Part shown: positions 10,796 through 23,078 of the stretch, piece by piece | Position numbering within the stretch: position 1 is the stretch's first letter | How the letters are laid out: the number at the start of each line of letters is the position of its first letter | Source of the DNA: Antedon mediterranea | Lineage: Eukaryota > Echinodermata > Crinoidea > Comatulida > Antedonidae | DNA: 64,000 nucleotides | NCBI RefSeq assembly: GCF_964355755.1 | Contig: NC_092678.1 | Span: forward strand, 4,808,922-4,872,921 | Direction of reading: 5' to 3' | Made by a program: the position numbers and the translations under genes | Notes under the pieces: model-generated | Seen by the model: only the letters and a program-made list of their open reading frames with translations | The model's database searches: none | What the model was told of the DNA's origin: nothing

Positions 10796-11185
10796 CATTT
10801 ATGCTCTCTGTGTGCAACTTCCTTTGGCTTTCTTTTAAAAGAATTCCATTTTTCATAACTGGTACATTGTAGTGTTTTCTACAGCTATTGTTGTGAACTA
10901 TGATTTCTGTCATACCAATTAGTTCATCTTTGTCCTATCAAGTGTTTCTTAATTTACACAGTCTCGTTTTATGTTTTTTCTTCTTCTTCGGCTCTCTGCG
11001 TGCAACATCCAGAAGCCTTTGGCTTTCTTTTGAAAACCATTCCATTTTCTGGTACATAGTGTTTGGTACAGCTATTTTTGAGTGAACTGGCCAACATTGA
11101 TTTAAGTCAATATCAATTCCTTGTCCTATCAACCAGAGTAGCTTAATTTTCACTGGTATCTTGTTGACCAGTTTTTTTTTTATGA
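10796..11185. repeat. About 190-bp diverged tandem duplication
   Basis: CTCTCTG-GTGCAAC, CTTTGGCTTTCTTTT, CCATTTT, GGTACAT and TTGTCCTATCAA occur in the same order in both halves (about 10796-10985 and 10989-11185). The minus-strand ORFs of 66 and 93 residues overlapping them share the patch KESQR. It may be an old repeat-encoded peptide, but no family is recognised. Confidence 0.6.
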
Positions 11186-11219
11186 AAAGGCCATAATAGC
11201 CAACAATGTTTTCCGTCAA

Positions 11220-14200
11220 ATATCAAATTCTCAGTTCTCTTTTTTTTCCTCCATATTCTTCATGTCCCATTAACGTAACGAGGCTGACTTGTTCTTTGAA
11301 TTCACAAACTATTATCAATTGTTACAATACATTTAGTTATTTGTAATCTGAATGCAACAGTTTTCCTGTTCAAGTCTTGTTTACACAGAATGATGATTGA
11401 AACTTATTGGATGTGGGCATCAACATAGGCTAATTTAAATTCCAGCTAAAACACTAGCATAGTAAGTATAGTCCAAATATCCCTGGTTGTTGTAAGTGCT
11501 TTTAAAAATACAAGGGCATTGAAGAACGTACAGTATCTTGTTACGGAATTATTTTAACTGTCCATAATTTTAGAAATGTATTTTAGTTCTTTTTAAACAA
11601 TTTTTTTCTTCAATTCCATATAGACCTAAATGAATTGGTAATTCATAGTTGTCTCTCTTTTGTACAAATCTCAAAAGACATCAGGCAACTAGCAATTAGT
11701 AAATTTGAATTAAAGACATGTCTTTAATTACCAACTATGGTGAACTGCAGGGTCGGTTTAACGCCAGTACACAACTGCATTTTGGTAGTTTTTTTCATAC
11801 AAATAATGAATTCCTTTGGAAAATAGAACAAAGTTGAAAGTGTTTACTATGCCTGATTATATTGCATAAAGACAATACATAAACACTGTTGGTTGTAGGA
11901 AAAGTAATAGTGCTTAAAAAATGTTTTAAGATCTAGTGTTGCATAAGGTAAAACAGCACTACTGTATACAACAATCAGTGGTTGATATACTGTATATTGA
12001 AAAAGAAAGAAAAGGAGACAAATCTAATATTGGTACAGATGTAAAACAAGTTTTACAGCACCAAAAATAGAAATGAGAAAAAGAGGTAGATGAAAGGGAT
12101 AGTGTACAAAGCTCTTAAAGCTTATACAGTGGAAGGCTACTGAAATTGAGGGATAAAAGTTCTGTTAACAAGATGATAGGGTTACAAAAAGAGTGATGTT
12201 AGGGCAAAGGTGAAACAATATCCCATTTATCAATTAAGTAGTAAATGTCACCAAAGTCATAACTTGAAATTGCCTTTATCTTAAGCAAGACAGGAAGGTA
12301 AGGAGCGATTTAGATAACCAAAACAGTACAAAAACAGTATGGATTTTTGTGCTGTCATTGTCAGCAACATTGAAAAAATCAAGGTAAATAATATTTGATT
12401 TAATATTTCAAATTAATTTATGATTGTATTCTATCAGTACAATTTATCATGTTTCTGGTTTCTGTCAACAGAAGAGACTTAACCACATGTAAAGGATGAG
12501 GTTATTACACTAAGAATAATCAAAAGGATAAAGGGATTAGAAATAGAGGGATACAAGTTATCCACAGAATTGACCATTTTGAAAATGCCAATGCCTTTCA
12601 TGAAGATATTTTTTATTGGGTTATCAATTATAACTGCATGCCAAAGGGATGCCGAATTTGTTGCACAACCATGTAGAGGTAAATTCTACTGCAGAACAAA
12701 AGTAACAGGCTAAATTAATAGAACTTGAGGACTTAAATTGAAACGGAAAAAATATAAGAACCAACCTGATGTGTCAAATCAGTGGGAACCTACTGGCCAA
12801 ATAGTTTGAGAAGATATCTCACTCTTAAAGTGCTTACAGAAATATGAAATAGGAGGTTTTACGCCACATTGTAACACAGGTTCCATCATCTAAGTTCATT
12901 ATAAGTGATGATCCACATGAATGGACACACTAATGAAAAAGATACTTTTATTTAACCATGTCAGCCTGTAAAGGTATACACAGACTTTGGAATAAAGATT
13001 AGTGTTTGGGATCAATTCTTCACAAGAACTGTTTCTGCATATTGCAAGTGCTTAGTATTGTGGTTCTCAAACAGCACAATAAAAAGCAAGACAGGTATAA
13101 ATACCATAAAGAACAGAAGTTCACACAAGAACAAATTTTGGCCCAACCGAAGAGAGGGTTAGAGCGTTACTGTACTTATTCTAGATAGGTACAGAATACC
13201 ATATTTTGCCTACATATGCAAATGAATTAAGGATAGTGTGTGAAGCTAGCTTAATGCTTTAGCAAAACAAAACAAGATAACAAAAACTCAATGCAATCGA
13301 CCAGTTGTTCCTTTTCTCAGAGCCGTATATTTGCATCCCTCCTTTGTTGATTTCAACAACATTTAAATAATCAGGGTAAATAATACCGTAAAGAACAGAG
13401 GTTTAAAAAAAGAGCAAATGTTGGCCCAACTAAAGTGAGGGTTAGCTTAACAGAATCCCTTTTGCCAAATGCAGCCACATTTTTTACCACAAATGCAAAA
13501 AAAAAAAAAATGTGTGTCTTGCCACATTTTAACCACACATGCAAATGGTGTGTGAAGCCATCATAGTTGGGCTAGTGTTGGGTTAGGTTCTGTTACATCT
13601 CCAATATCTTTATAGCAAACTATTCTTTTCTGCTTATGACCGAAAAGTAGTCCTCGTAAAACTGCTACCGAGATGGGATAAAGTTTTTTATAGTTTACTT
13701 ACTAAATGTTACTGAAATGCAATCTAGTCAAAATACATGAATAAATAAATAAATGGAATTAGCTTTTGTAACAAATTGCAATACACTTTGTTATACTGTA
13801 GTATATTTTTTTAAATACCAGAATCTATATAATAATGTAATTGAACCTTGTACTGTATGGTCCATATCATTTATTTCTACATATTTGAATAATGTATGGA
13901 GAAGTTGAAATGAACAACTTATTCAGGGACCGCTGTTAGTCTTTGTCTGGAATTTAAATGACAGATGTGTTGTGTTATTTAGACCATTTTGCCTGTTAAT
14001 CAATAAGTCTTTGTTATATTGTACCTATATAATAATTTATAAGTTATTGTATCAAATTTATTCTGCCTTACTTTCCTCATCTATCTATTTACATTGTATG
14101 TAAAGCTGATGGAATATCACCAACGCTGAACCTGATACTACCTGCCTTGCTTGGTTGGCTTTTTAAATGTCTTTTTGATAGGTTTATGTCTTGGTTGGTT

Positions 14201-14290
14201 GTGTTTTATAAATGGTTTGTGATAGTGGAATGGTCATGTATTGGTTGTTTACACAAATTGCGACAACAAAATCTATTATGGGAAAGATTG
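11220..14290. other. AT-rich DNA with no recognisable gene
   Basis: Neither strand shows a supported exon chain. Weak repeated patches occur at 13085-13160 and 13390-13450 (CATAAAGAACAGA, TTGGCCCAAC, GAGGGTTAG) and around ATGCAAAT at 13216 and 13530, suggesting two old copies of one dispersed sequence. Confidence 0.5.
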
Positions 14291-15380
14291 CAAGCACATC
14301 TTGAAAAATGTGCGTTTAACAGATGATTAAATGTCAAGCAAAAAATTGTTCACAAGAACACTTTACTTGGGTGAACAGTAATTGATAAACCAATCAAAGC
14401 TAGAGTGTGCCTATAGATTAAACGTAGAGATTATCCAATGATGAAAAGATATGAGATTCTGGCACTAAATGGCTTCTGTATGCACCACTTGTGTCACACA
14501 GTGGCAGACGAAAAGGGCAAAATAAAAATAGATTTTTGAACAACAGAAGGCTACTTTATAGCGGGTATTAATTTAGGGCAAGCATTATCCCTACAAGCAG
14601 GGGCATACTTTTGCAAAGACAGTGTTTACCTTACGCCGACTGTAGGTGTCTTTGCAATTATAAAGAAATAAAATTATCCCATTCATTTATTTATTAATAT
14701 TTCATAGAAATTCCAAATAGAAAACTGTTGGCGACAGTTGACAAAAAATGCAAACATGGGAGAGTACAAAATGAACCAAAAAAAGGCTTGTTTTAGGAGT
14801 GAAAGAAAAAACAGAAATAATGCAGTTATATTTTAAGAAAGATTTTAAACTCATTTGAACATGCTGTCTACTACAAGTATATATTTAACAATACTCCTTT
14901 TCAAGGAGAACCATAACTTTCAAAAAGTGTGCAGGTTAAACCCTACAACTATTAAATTATTGAAAGTTAAAATGTAAAAACAATTTACTTTATAGTGGCT
15001 GACGTTAAGAAGCATTTAAGAAATGCTCAAGATCTTACAAAGATTGTAAATACCGTTAATGCACTAGTGAAAGCACATACACAATAGCACAAAACATGGA
15101 TTTTTACTTCTGGTCTCAGAAAATTTTTAATTTAATTGTTTAAAGAAAGAACACATCAGGTCAGATTAAAAGTCAATGCACCACTTGCATCACGTTGTGG
15201 CAGACGAATTTGGAAAATAAAATAAAAGATAGATACATAACAAAAAACTACTAAATAATAAATATGGCGGTTGAGAACGTATTGTTTTTTTTAGGGGCAA
15301 GCAAACCACAAGTAGGCAAGTGTAAAATTGGCCATGCCTCTGTAAAAAAACTAAATTAAAAAACTTTCAGGTTAAGAGGA
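14290..15380. repeat. Old dispersed repeat units flanking the multicopy exon family
   Basis: Patches such as GCTAGAGTGTGCCTA, CGTAGAGATTATC, TGCACCACTTG and GTGGCAGACGAA recur at 14398-14520, 15170-15215 and 16140-16215. Each time they lie upstream of a degenerate copy of the EALNFI exon family. They look like decayed intron or promoter parts of that family. Confidence 0.5.
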
Positions 15381-15384
15381 AGGT

Positions 15385-15625
15385 CAGTTCAGTACAGTAG
15401 AGTTGCCCAGATAGACGAAGACAACAATTGAGTGTCACTTATGGACGAAATGCAAGAGGTTTTCATTGCTCCTCTCTACGTGTTGCAATATCTCCACCTC
15501 CACGTAGGCGTTTACCACATCATAATTCACTGCCACGACCACAACATAATTTGCCACCCAGACCACAAACACCACCAGACAGACAGTTAAGACACATTGA
15601 TAACATGAATGTTAGCTTTGAGTAA
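15385..15625 (+). pseudogene. Degenerate family exon (EALNFI family) copy
   Basis: Reads from GTAGAGTTGCCC through GATAGACGAAG to YGRNARGFHCSSLRVAI and a His/Pro/Arg-rich stretch ending RQLRHIDN. This parallels the long exon at 31592-32429 (minus): ARID-E, then YGRNARGRYRSPLRVPI and a Pro/Gln/Arg tail. The 5' part (EALNFI) is missing and frames are broken. Confidence 0.65.
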
Positions 15626-16444
15626 ATAGACTACAACAATCGCAACCAAGACAACATTTTTCATCAAACCTATTGGCTGACTATCAGGTTGGGTTATTAG
15701 TATAGGGTTTATACTAACAAATAAGGTGACTTTTTTCAGAGCGGGACGTACCGTCCCAACAGTATGGGGGTGGGACGTATGTGCTGGATGCAAAGGATGG
15801 ATTCTGGCACATAGAACTGACAGAAGATTTTATATCGTGTTTGAGCTACTAGTAGATCACTGTTTAAGTTCATTCTAACTGAAAGGTTCAACCTATATTT
15901 CCTCGAGAATCTGTTTTCAATTGTTAGATGAATTGGGGATTAGAAATATCCAATGGCCAATGAATTTCGAGCATCTTTAAAAGAATTAATGTATACAAAA
16001 CGATGATTCCATTTTTTAAATGATGCATTTGGCAACTAAATAAAAAAAGCTAAACTAGACTGCTTCAGAAAGATGTTACGACCAAAGTGACAAAAGCAAC
16101 ACCTTGGGTAAACAGTGTAGTAATCGATAAACCAAACAAAACTAGAGTGTGCCTAGATCCTAGACACTTCTATTTTATTCTGCGATTAAACGCAGAGATT
16201 ATCTGATGATGACATCAGTAACATTTGCATCAAGCTAAGGTATTCAGTGTGGATAGGTTCTGGCTCAAAGAAATAGGCCAAGTCGGGAAGAAAAGAAATG
16301 GTGGCTGTAGAATGATTTTTTTTATAGGATATTATTTTGTGACGCACAGTAATAGAATCCGGACCAATTTCATATAATCGACCATATTGATTATATTTTA
16401 ATTTGTTTCACTCATTTATTTTATTCTGTTTCCATTTTTAACAG

Positions 16445-16545
16445 ATTGCAGACAGAAGTCCTCAACTTCATTAAGGGCGGGACGTATCGTGCCAATGGTA
16501 GAGTTGCCCGGATAGATGAAGTAGAAGTAGACCACAAACACTACA
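16445..16545 (+). pseudogene. Family exon fragment with acceptor
   Basis: TTTTTAACAG followed by ATTGCAGACAGAAG, then a reading VLNFIKGGTYRANGRVARIDE before homology stops at the edge of the palindrome arm. The acceptor layout is identical to the intact copy at 32429. Another scrap with GCGGGACGTACCGTCCCAAC lies near 15740. Confidence 0.65.
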
Positions 16546-17175
16546 ATAGTATTTGGTTTAACTAAGGCATTGTATAACTTTAGTCTGACGTTTTCTTTAA
16601 CTTCTTTAATAAAAACATATGGTTATAGTAATTATATGACGTAGTAAATTTGACATAATATTATGTTATATTTAAATCATTCAAGTGTGATAAGATGGGC
16701 CGTGAACACAAAATTCATTCAATGCTCATCGACATACAAAGCGAACATTTATTTGCACAAAGTGCAGGAAACTAATTAAAGGTATCACACATGTCATTTA
16801 GTGATTGTGAACTTCGTGTTTGTGAATTATTCTATGGTGGTGTTTGTCTTACAGCATTGTAATAAAAGTATAATTAAATTGCATACAATCAATGTGTGGT
16901 ATCTTGTCTATAAACAATAAATCGTATCATCATAAAAGCATTGCCATACAATTTGTTTACTACAAACTACACCTTACACACAGTTACTACTCAAGAAACT
17001 TGTTCAACCACGAGGGCGCTTTTGTACATAGAGCGTTACGGACGTCACACATTTTTGTTGTATGCCGCACGTGTTATGTTTACAATCTTTGATGGATATT
17101 ATTGTGATTCAACGATTAGATCTTTTTTATTGGATCATCATAACGTGTGCGTTATGGTTCACTAATTTTCGTTGC

Positions 17176-17183
17176 TATATAAA
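17176..17183 (+). promoter_or_regulatory. TATA box of left family gene
   Basis: TATATAAA about 94 bp before the ATG of the mini-exon at 17277. The surrounding block (about 16921-17470) is conserved in both palindrome arms and twice more in the centre (23340-24055, 25555-26265). That is what a repeated promoter would look like. Confidence 0.55.
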
Positions 17184-17276
17184 TGAGTGTTCAAAACCGC
17201 CGCGTCTTCTTCTGATAGGCCTACTGATAGTTGATTCAAATAAATAGATAAATAGAAACTTAAAAAAGAAGAAAAG

Positions 17277-17296
17277 ATGAATCGAAGACTTCGATT
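17277..17296 (+). CDS. Mini first exon of family gene, left copy
   Basis: ATG AAT CGA AGA CTT CGA TT followed by a GTGAGTAAC donor at 17297. It gives MNRRLR plus a split Leu codon. Joined to the acceptor at 22293-22294 (AACAG|ATTGCAG) the frame is kept. Homologous spots occur at 37034-37015 (minus) and in the promoter-bearing central copies. The fused intronless start MSRRLLQ-EAFNF at 27735-27770 supports this joining. Confidence 0.5.
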
Positions 17297-17653
17297 GTGA
17301 GTAACAGTAACACGCACCTTCTTTGTTTTTTTTACATTTTTTAGTTAAAAAGTCAGCCTAGGCTAATTATTCATTAATTGTTTCAATCAAATTGTTTTAA
17401 CACGTAAAAACAACAGTTTAATCACTAGCCGGCCCTAAAACCGATGGATTGGCCCAAGTCGACCGCGGGTCAAGTCAGCTCCTCGTTTAAACGCGGCTCA
17501 AGTGAACTCGGTATTAATTTCTTTTTAATTCGGGACGATTCGGCCCACTTTTACTTTATTTTACTCAAATCAAAACCAAAGATTGTTAATAATAATATTC
17601 ATTTTTTGGGTATTTATCAAATTTTTAAAGGTTTTTGAACTAGGGCCTACTAG

Positions 17654-19803
17654 GGGTAGTAACAAAGTGCGAGGCAGCGAGGCACGCGAGACAGGGAAGG
17701 CATGCGAGGCAAGTCAGAAATTTATGCGAGGCATCGTTTTACCATCATCAAAAAAGGGTAGTAACAAAGTGCGAGGCAGCGAGGCAGGGAAGGCATGCGA
17801 GGCAAGTCAGAAATTTATGCGAGGCATCGTTTTACCATCATCAAAAAATGCGAGGCATCATTTTATCATTTCTCAAAATTGCAAGGCAGGAAATCACCGA
17901 AATTGAAGTAGCCTAGGCCTAGGCCCGCTAGGCTAGTTTCCTTTTGCACCTGCCTTGTATTTTAACCAACTTTATCCTGAATACCACAGCTTAGAATTAG
18001 TAGGCCTACTTTAATGAAGAAAAATCACATAAAAGTAACAATAAATCCATTAAATTGGTGATTTTACAGACGTTGTTTTTCTCGCATTTCGCACACTCAA
18101 TGTTCAATATTTTGGTTTCTATGGAACGCCAAAAGAGCAAAATTAATTAGAGGGCTAAAAACTCTGTGGAATCCATTTAAATTTAACGCATTATTTGGTG
18201 AAAATCAAGTACAATTTCAATAGATTTTGTCACTGTCAGTACGGAAAAATGTTACTGTTGATAATGTACACGGTTTCGTTAACCTTTTAAAGAATAAAAT
18301 AGAAAAATTCATCATAATATCCTTAGTAGGATGTCCTAGGTCTAGACTAGGTAGTGATGTTGATTTAGGATCGATTATTATTCTTTGAAAACAGAACAGT
18401 ATCAGCAGTAACATATTACAGCATTTTTATTGACAAATTAACAAATATATTGAAATAAAACGTGTTTTTCACCAATAAATGCATGAGAAATTGACGCATT
18501 CCACTGAGATTTAGTCCTCTATTATCGTTGCTCTTTTGGCGCTCCATAGAAACAAAAATATTGAACATTGAATAAGTGAAATTCGCGAACAGTGTGCGAG
18601 AAACACGCCTGTAAAATCATTAATTTAAGGATTTATTTGTTACTTTTTATGTGATTCTTTCATTAAAGTACTCATGAGGTATACTTCTAAGGTGTGGTAT
18701 TCACACGATAAAGTTAGTTATCAAATTTGGAGTAAAAATACAAGCGAAGGAAACTAGCGCCAGGTTTATTAGTACGTACATGGACAACAATAAATAAAAA
18801 TCGTTCGTAATATACCTAGCTTACTAAAACAGGAATAGTGTATCATTATTAAATATTACACCAACTATTATTATATCAAAATTGATTAAATTATTTTCTA
18901 CATAGGCCTCTTATCTAGGTTAGGGCTAAGCATATTAGCTAAAGTTTAATTTTAGGCCTAGTATTATTGTCGGACGTAAGTCTTTTTTCACACGAGCTCC
19001 AGAATTCTTTTCTTTTTTTCTTTGCGGCATGTTATTGGATCGCCATATCAGTTACCTTTTATTCACCGCCAGTTATTGAACTTGTCCTGGCAATCGCTGT
19101 TCACCTTATTTGCGAGAGAGGTACACGTGTTGTTCCTAGAGAATGGAATGTCAAAAATGTCTTTGGCACGCCGCTCAGAGAGAAAAGTCTGTGCGTTGCT
19201 GCTGCTGAAACCACGTGCTATAGGAGGGGAATGCACCACAATCCTCTGAGCTGAGTGCTGAATCATTCCGCTACCTGCTAAATAGTAAAGAGGGATTTTC
19301 CATCTCTCGGGTCTACCGGATCTAGGCGCAGGGGTGTGACAAAATATTATTTTCACTCTGCTATGTTCGAGAGACATGTTAGTGAACACGCTCGAAATGC
19401 CAACAAACATTGCAGTCATTTGATGAGTGTGTTGCTATAACAATTATTGTTTATCGAAAATTGAAGACTGTCGTTCAGATTTTTTAACCGTAGTTTGGGC
19501 ACTTTTGTAAAAGTAAAATTTGACAAGATATGACTTGAATGAAAAAACAATCGTTACATAAAAATAAACAACATGATGAGTGTATACACGAATCTATTTA
19601 GATACGCTTGTATCGATTGATTATTAGGCCTATAATATAGCATAATAGCACGTTAAGATATGCCTCGCACCTTTTTGAAATTGTAAACTATATGCCGCGC
19701 ATGCCTCGCACTTTTGGAAATGATAAAATGATGCCTCGCACAAATATTTGGCATGCCGCGCTTGCCTCGCGTGCCTCGCTGCCTCGCACTTTGTCAACAC
19801 TCG
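17654..19803. mobile_element. 2.15-kb DNA transposon-like element (hAT-like, GAGGC-rich ends)
   Basis: It is flanked by the 8-bp direct repeat CCTACTAG (17646-17653 and 19804-19811) and absent from the mirror position in the right arm (near 36665). The ends share inverted ACAAAGTGCGAGGCAGCGAG and subterminal GCGAGGCA motifs; the left end has the block twice (17654 and 17759). The 8-bp target duplication fits hAT elements. No transposase is readable, so it is non-autonomous. It contains a further inverted repeat at 17930-18770. ORFs at 18967-19419 on both strands are not recognised. Confidence 0.75.
17930..18770. repeat. Nested inverted repeat (arms about 240 bp)
   Basis: CTAGTTTCCTT near 17933 pairs with AAGGAAACTAG near 18748. 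Along the arms GAATACCACA, TGTGATT or ATCACATAAAAG, GTAAAATCA and TTTGGTTTCTATGGA or its mirror TCCATAGAAAC match in inverted order around a centre near 18350. It resembles a foldback MITE inside the larger element. Confidence 0.65.
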
Positions 19804-19900
19804 CCTACTAGTTAGGCCTAGCCCTAGTTAGGGCCTATAGGCCTAGGCCTATACCAGGTAGGCCTAGACCTAGGCTAGGCCTAGGCCTACCTACATATAC
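19800..19900. repeat. AGGCCT palindrome cluster
   Basis: Dense overlapping TAGGCCTA and CTAGGC motifs. The mirror copy is at 36580-36670 and shorter clusters are at 20058-20085 and 36395-36415. Confidence 0.7.
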
Positions 19901-21994
19901 TTTATTAATATTGGAAATCTATGGATGGTAATATAGTAGAATTCAGTATCAAATGGTGATATTTCTGTATTTTTTTAATCAATTGTTTGCTTGCGATCAT
20001 ATAAGGTATGGTTTAAAGATCTTTGGCCATGTTTGGCTTCGGGATGTTATACCACACTTAGGCCTAGGCTAGGCTAGGCTATAGGGGTCGTCGGTTTCGT
20101 GTTGGGGTCGTCCAATTCGAGGTCGTCGCTTTCTACACACCCATTTGTTTGTTCACAATTTTGAAGCTATGGTGTTGTACTTTCAGACTATATGTTGTAT
20201 TCAAAAAATAATGTTTAGTGATTGGAACTCATGAATTTACATTCAATATACCCTATTCTGGCAAAAAAACTACAAATTCTTGTGTGAAATTTACGATTTT
20301 CAGATGATTTTGGTTTAAAAAATTAAATCATAACTTTGAACAGCGTCCTCGTACGACTTAGTTCTTGTAGTTAAAATAATATGAAATAATTTTATGTTGC
20401 CAAAACAACAAAATGATATTCCTAAATAGTTGGATTGGTGATTGGTTATTCCATTATTTCATGGGGTTTCTAAAATATTGTTGTACAGTATATCAATACA
20501 GTTTCATTTTCATTGATATTATTTCTGGAAACAATTCTGGTAACCAATAATTGAATTATAAATACTGTTGATTACTTACTGCAAATTTGATCCCACATGA
20601 AGTTTAATGAATTTGTAAAAGCCCAAACAGATTCTGCACTTAATGCAATATAAACAGTTATTAAAGGGGTACAGTGTATTCCACAGTATTTTTGTCACAA
20701 ACATCACACTTTAGAAAGTTTGAATTGCTATATCTAGCAAAGGAATCTATGAAAACATTTCATTTTTTTGGTGAATTATTGCTTATATTACATTTAAATA
20801 GGTATCTATAAGTATAACAAATATTTTAATGTGACTGTGTAAATGCCGAATATGTTCGCGCCACGGATCGCGACTTTTGACAGCATAAATGTAAGTTCTG
20901 TGCTGTTTCTACAATTTATTTAGATAGTATCCTAACAACTAATTTTTTTGTTATTGATATTTTATTGTATAAACGATTATCTGTGTCACAAAGATTAAAT
21001 TTATAAACATCAGGGACATTACAATTGGACCCCAAAAAACAACTATAAAACCGTACATAAAAACCAACAAAAAAGTCCAGCTAACCTCGAATTCATAAGC
21101 CTATGTTTAAAATTAGTTTAGTTGGTAATTAAACAATGGCAAAATCCCTAAAATTAAGATTAACATTTTTGGAATCCAATTTTTGGAATCGTAGGTTCAG
21201 GATTCAAGTTATCACTTTTAATACTTGATTTACAACAGAAAACGCACTATAAGTATAACTATATACCGGTAAGCTGCTTTTGAAAATGTTAATGATGGGT
21301 ACCTGGTATGCCTGTGCATAATGGCTGCCAACGGTCATGACATCGTACAACTTCTTATGTTTACTATGATACCAACATGAATTATTTTTTCTATCAAAAA
21401 CCTTAAAAGCTTCAAAGAACAATTAATATTTTGTTTGAAGGTTTGCATGTCGAAATCAAATGTTGATAAAGTTTGCGGTACACCACGTATTGATTGGTGT
21501 ATATATAAACAAGAACAATTAATATAAAAAAAAACAACAAAAACAGAATGTACTAAAAATGTCATGGACTTGCAATTAAGATTTAAGACAGGATTTATGA
21601 AATTAATAAATTCAGAAAATTTTCTAAAACCCATCAAAAATCATAAAAGTACATCTAATAAACATACCTGTTTATGTTTTCTTTATATTTATTCGTAAAA
21701 TCTGTGACATAATGTAGTGTCAGTGACAACATTTTATTCAGTGAAATTATTTTAAGGTTTTTGATATAAATTAAGAGGATATGCAGTTTGACAATTTTGT
21801 TTCCACTAGAACTACTGTATATAAAAAAACCAAAAAAAACGTACTAAAAATGTCACAGAATTACAATTAGAATAAGACAGGAATTATGAAATTAATATTT
21901 AAAGGAACTTTCCATCACAAATCATAAAAAGTACATAATAAACATATCGAACTAAAATTATTTAGGATTGTTACAGTATCAGTAGATAATATAG

Positions 21995-22076
21995 GTACTG
22001 TGTAATATAGGTACTGTGTAATATAGGTACTGTGTAATATAGGTACTGTGTAATATAGGTACTGTGTAATATAGGT
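21995..22076. repeat. 15-bp minisatellite TATAGGTACTGTGTA
   Basis: Five to six units; mirror copy at 33000-33105 in the right arm. Confidence 0.9.
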
Positions 22077-22294
22077 TTTTAATATAGGTATATTCAAATG
22101 TCATATCCATGACATAAAATCTGCATTTTCAGTCTTTGACATAAAATATTTTGAAGTCTCAATTTTCTTTTAATTCATATATAGATATACTCACTGTATA
22201 CTTATTATATAACACATAATAATAGGCAGTAAGCGTATGCATCAGGTTTAATTTGTTTCACTCATTTATTATAATCTGTTTATATTTGTAACAG

Positions 22295-22682
22295 ATTGCA
22301 GACAGAGGCCCTCAATTTTATTGAGGGCGGGGTGTACCGGCCCAACAGTAGAGCTGTACGGATAGATGAGGAAGTAGCAGTCGGACAACGTGGTTGTCGC
22401 CGGTTTCATCCTTATGGCCGAAATGCAAGAGGTCGTTATCGCTCCCCACTACTTGTTCCAATACAACCACTACCACCTCCACCACGAAGACGAAGAGCAC
22501 AGCATCATGCACCACCACAACCACAACATCATTCACCACCCAGACCACAAATACCACCAAACAGACAGTTAAGACGCACGAGACAACAACAACCACGTGA
22601 ACGGCAACAAAGAGTACGCAGACAACAACAATCCCCACCAAGACAACAGCATTCACCGTCACAACATCATACACCGCCTTAG
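22295..22682 (+). pseudogene. Family gene second exon, left copy (premature stop)
   Basis: Starts after AACAG at 22294. It reads LQTEALNFIEGGVYRPN, AVRIDEEVAVGQRGC, FHPYGRNARGRY and then a Pro/Gln/Arg/His-rich tract. It ends at TAG (22680-22682), where the right-arm copy has CAG (Gln), so a single C-to-T change truncates it. Homology to the right copy continues past the stop to about 22755, where the palindrome arm ends. The C-terminal part found at 31592-31960 is missing. Confidence 0.75.
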
Positions 22683-22755
22683 CGACGAAGACGTACACGA
22701 CAATGAAACACTCCACCATCTTCACCTACATCATCAATTTCTTGTTCATCGTCTG

Positions 22756-22967
22756 GAAGTGTACAGTATGTGGGCATTATGGTATGCTGGGCAATAATAG
22801 TACAAGATCTGATGCATAGACGATAGGATCCACTTTTTCTTCTTGTTTAAACTCATTTTGAAGATGCCGTCTACTACAAATTTACATTTAAATAACATTA
22901 GATGGTGACAGTACAACAACCTACAGTATTTCATTCATTTATTATAATCGGTTTCTATTTTTAAAAA
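22756..22967. other. Palindrome centre, start: unassigned sequence
   Basis: Short unique stretch followed by a new copy of the CATTTATTATAATC intron end that precedes family exons. Confidence 0.5.
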
Positions 22968-23035
22968 ATTGCAGGCCGAAGCACTGAATTTCATTAAGGG
23001 CGGTGTTTACCATCTTAACTGTAGAGTTGTAATCT
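22968..23035 (+). pseudogene. Family exon fragment
   Basis: ATTGCAGGCCGAAGCACTG then EALNFIKGGVYHLNCRV before homology is lost. The AACAG acceptor is replaced by a run of A. Confidence 0.65.
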
Positions 23036-23078
23036 GGACAACACTGAAGGTCCCTAACTCTTGGCTGATGAGCAAGAT

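Larger units (their letters stand above)
16542..22755 (+). repeat. Left arm of the 21-kb imperfect palindrome
   Basis: The segment is the inverted counterpart of 31968-37804. The outer edge starts at TACAATAGTATTTGG (16542) and its mirror ends at 37804. The inner edge lies at CTTGTTCATCG near 22751-22755, mirrored at about 31968. Identity is very high by eye in shared blocks. Differences: a 2.15-kb DNA element present only here (17654-19803), and three blocks present or much longer only in the right arm (about 32480-32855, 33115-34350, 35905-36095). No target duplication is visible at the outer edges. Confidence 0.9.

Noticed and set aside
18967-19419. Overlapping ORFs on both strands within the 2.15-kb element
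   Set aside because: No recognisable transposase motif; the frames overlap and none stands out in composition.
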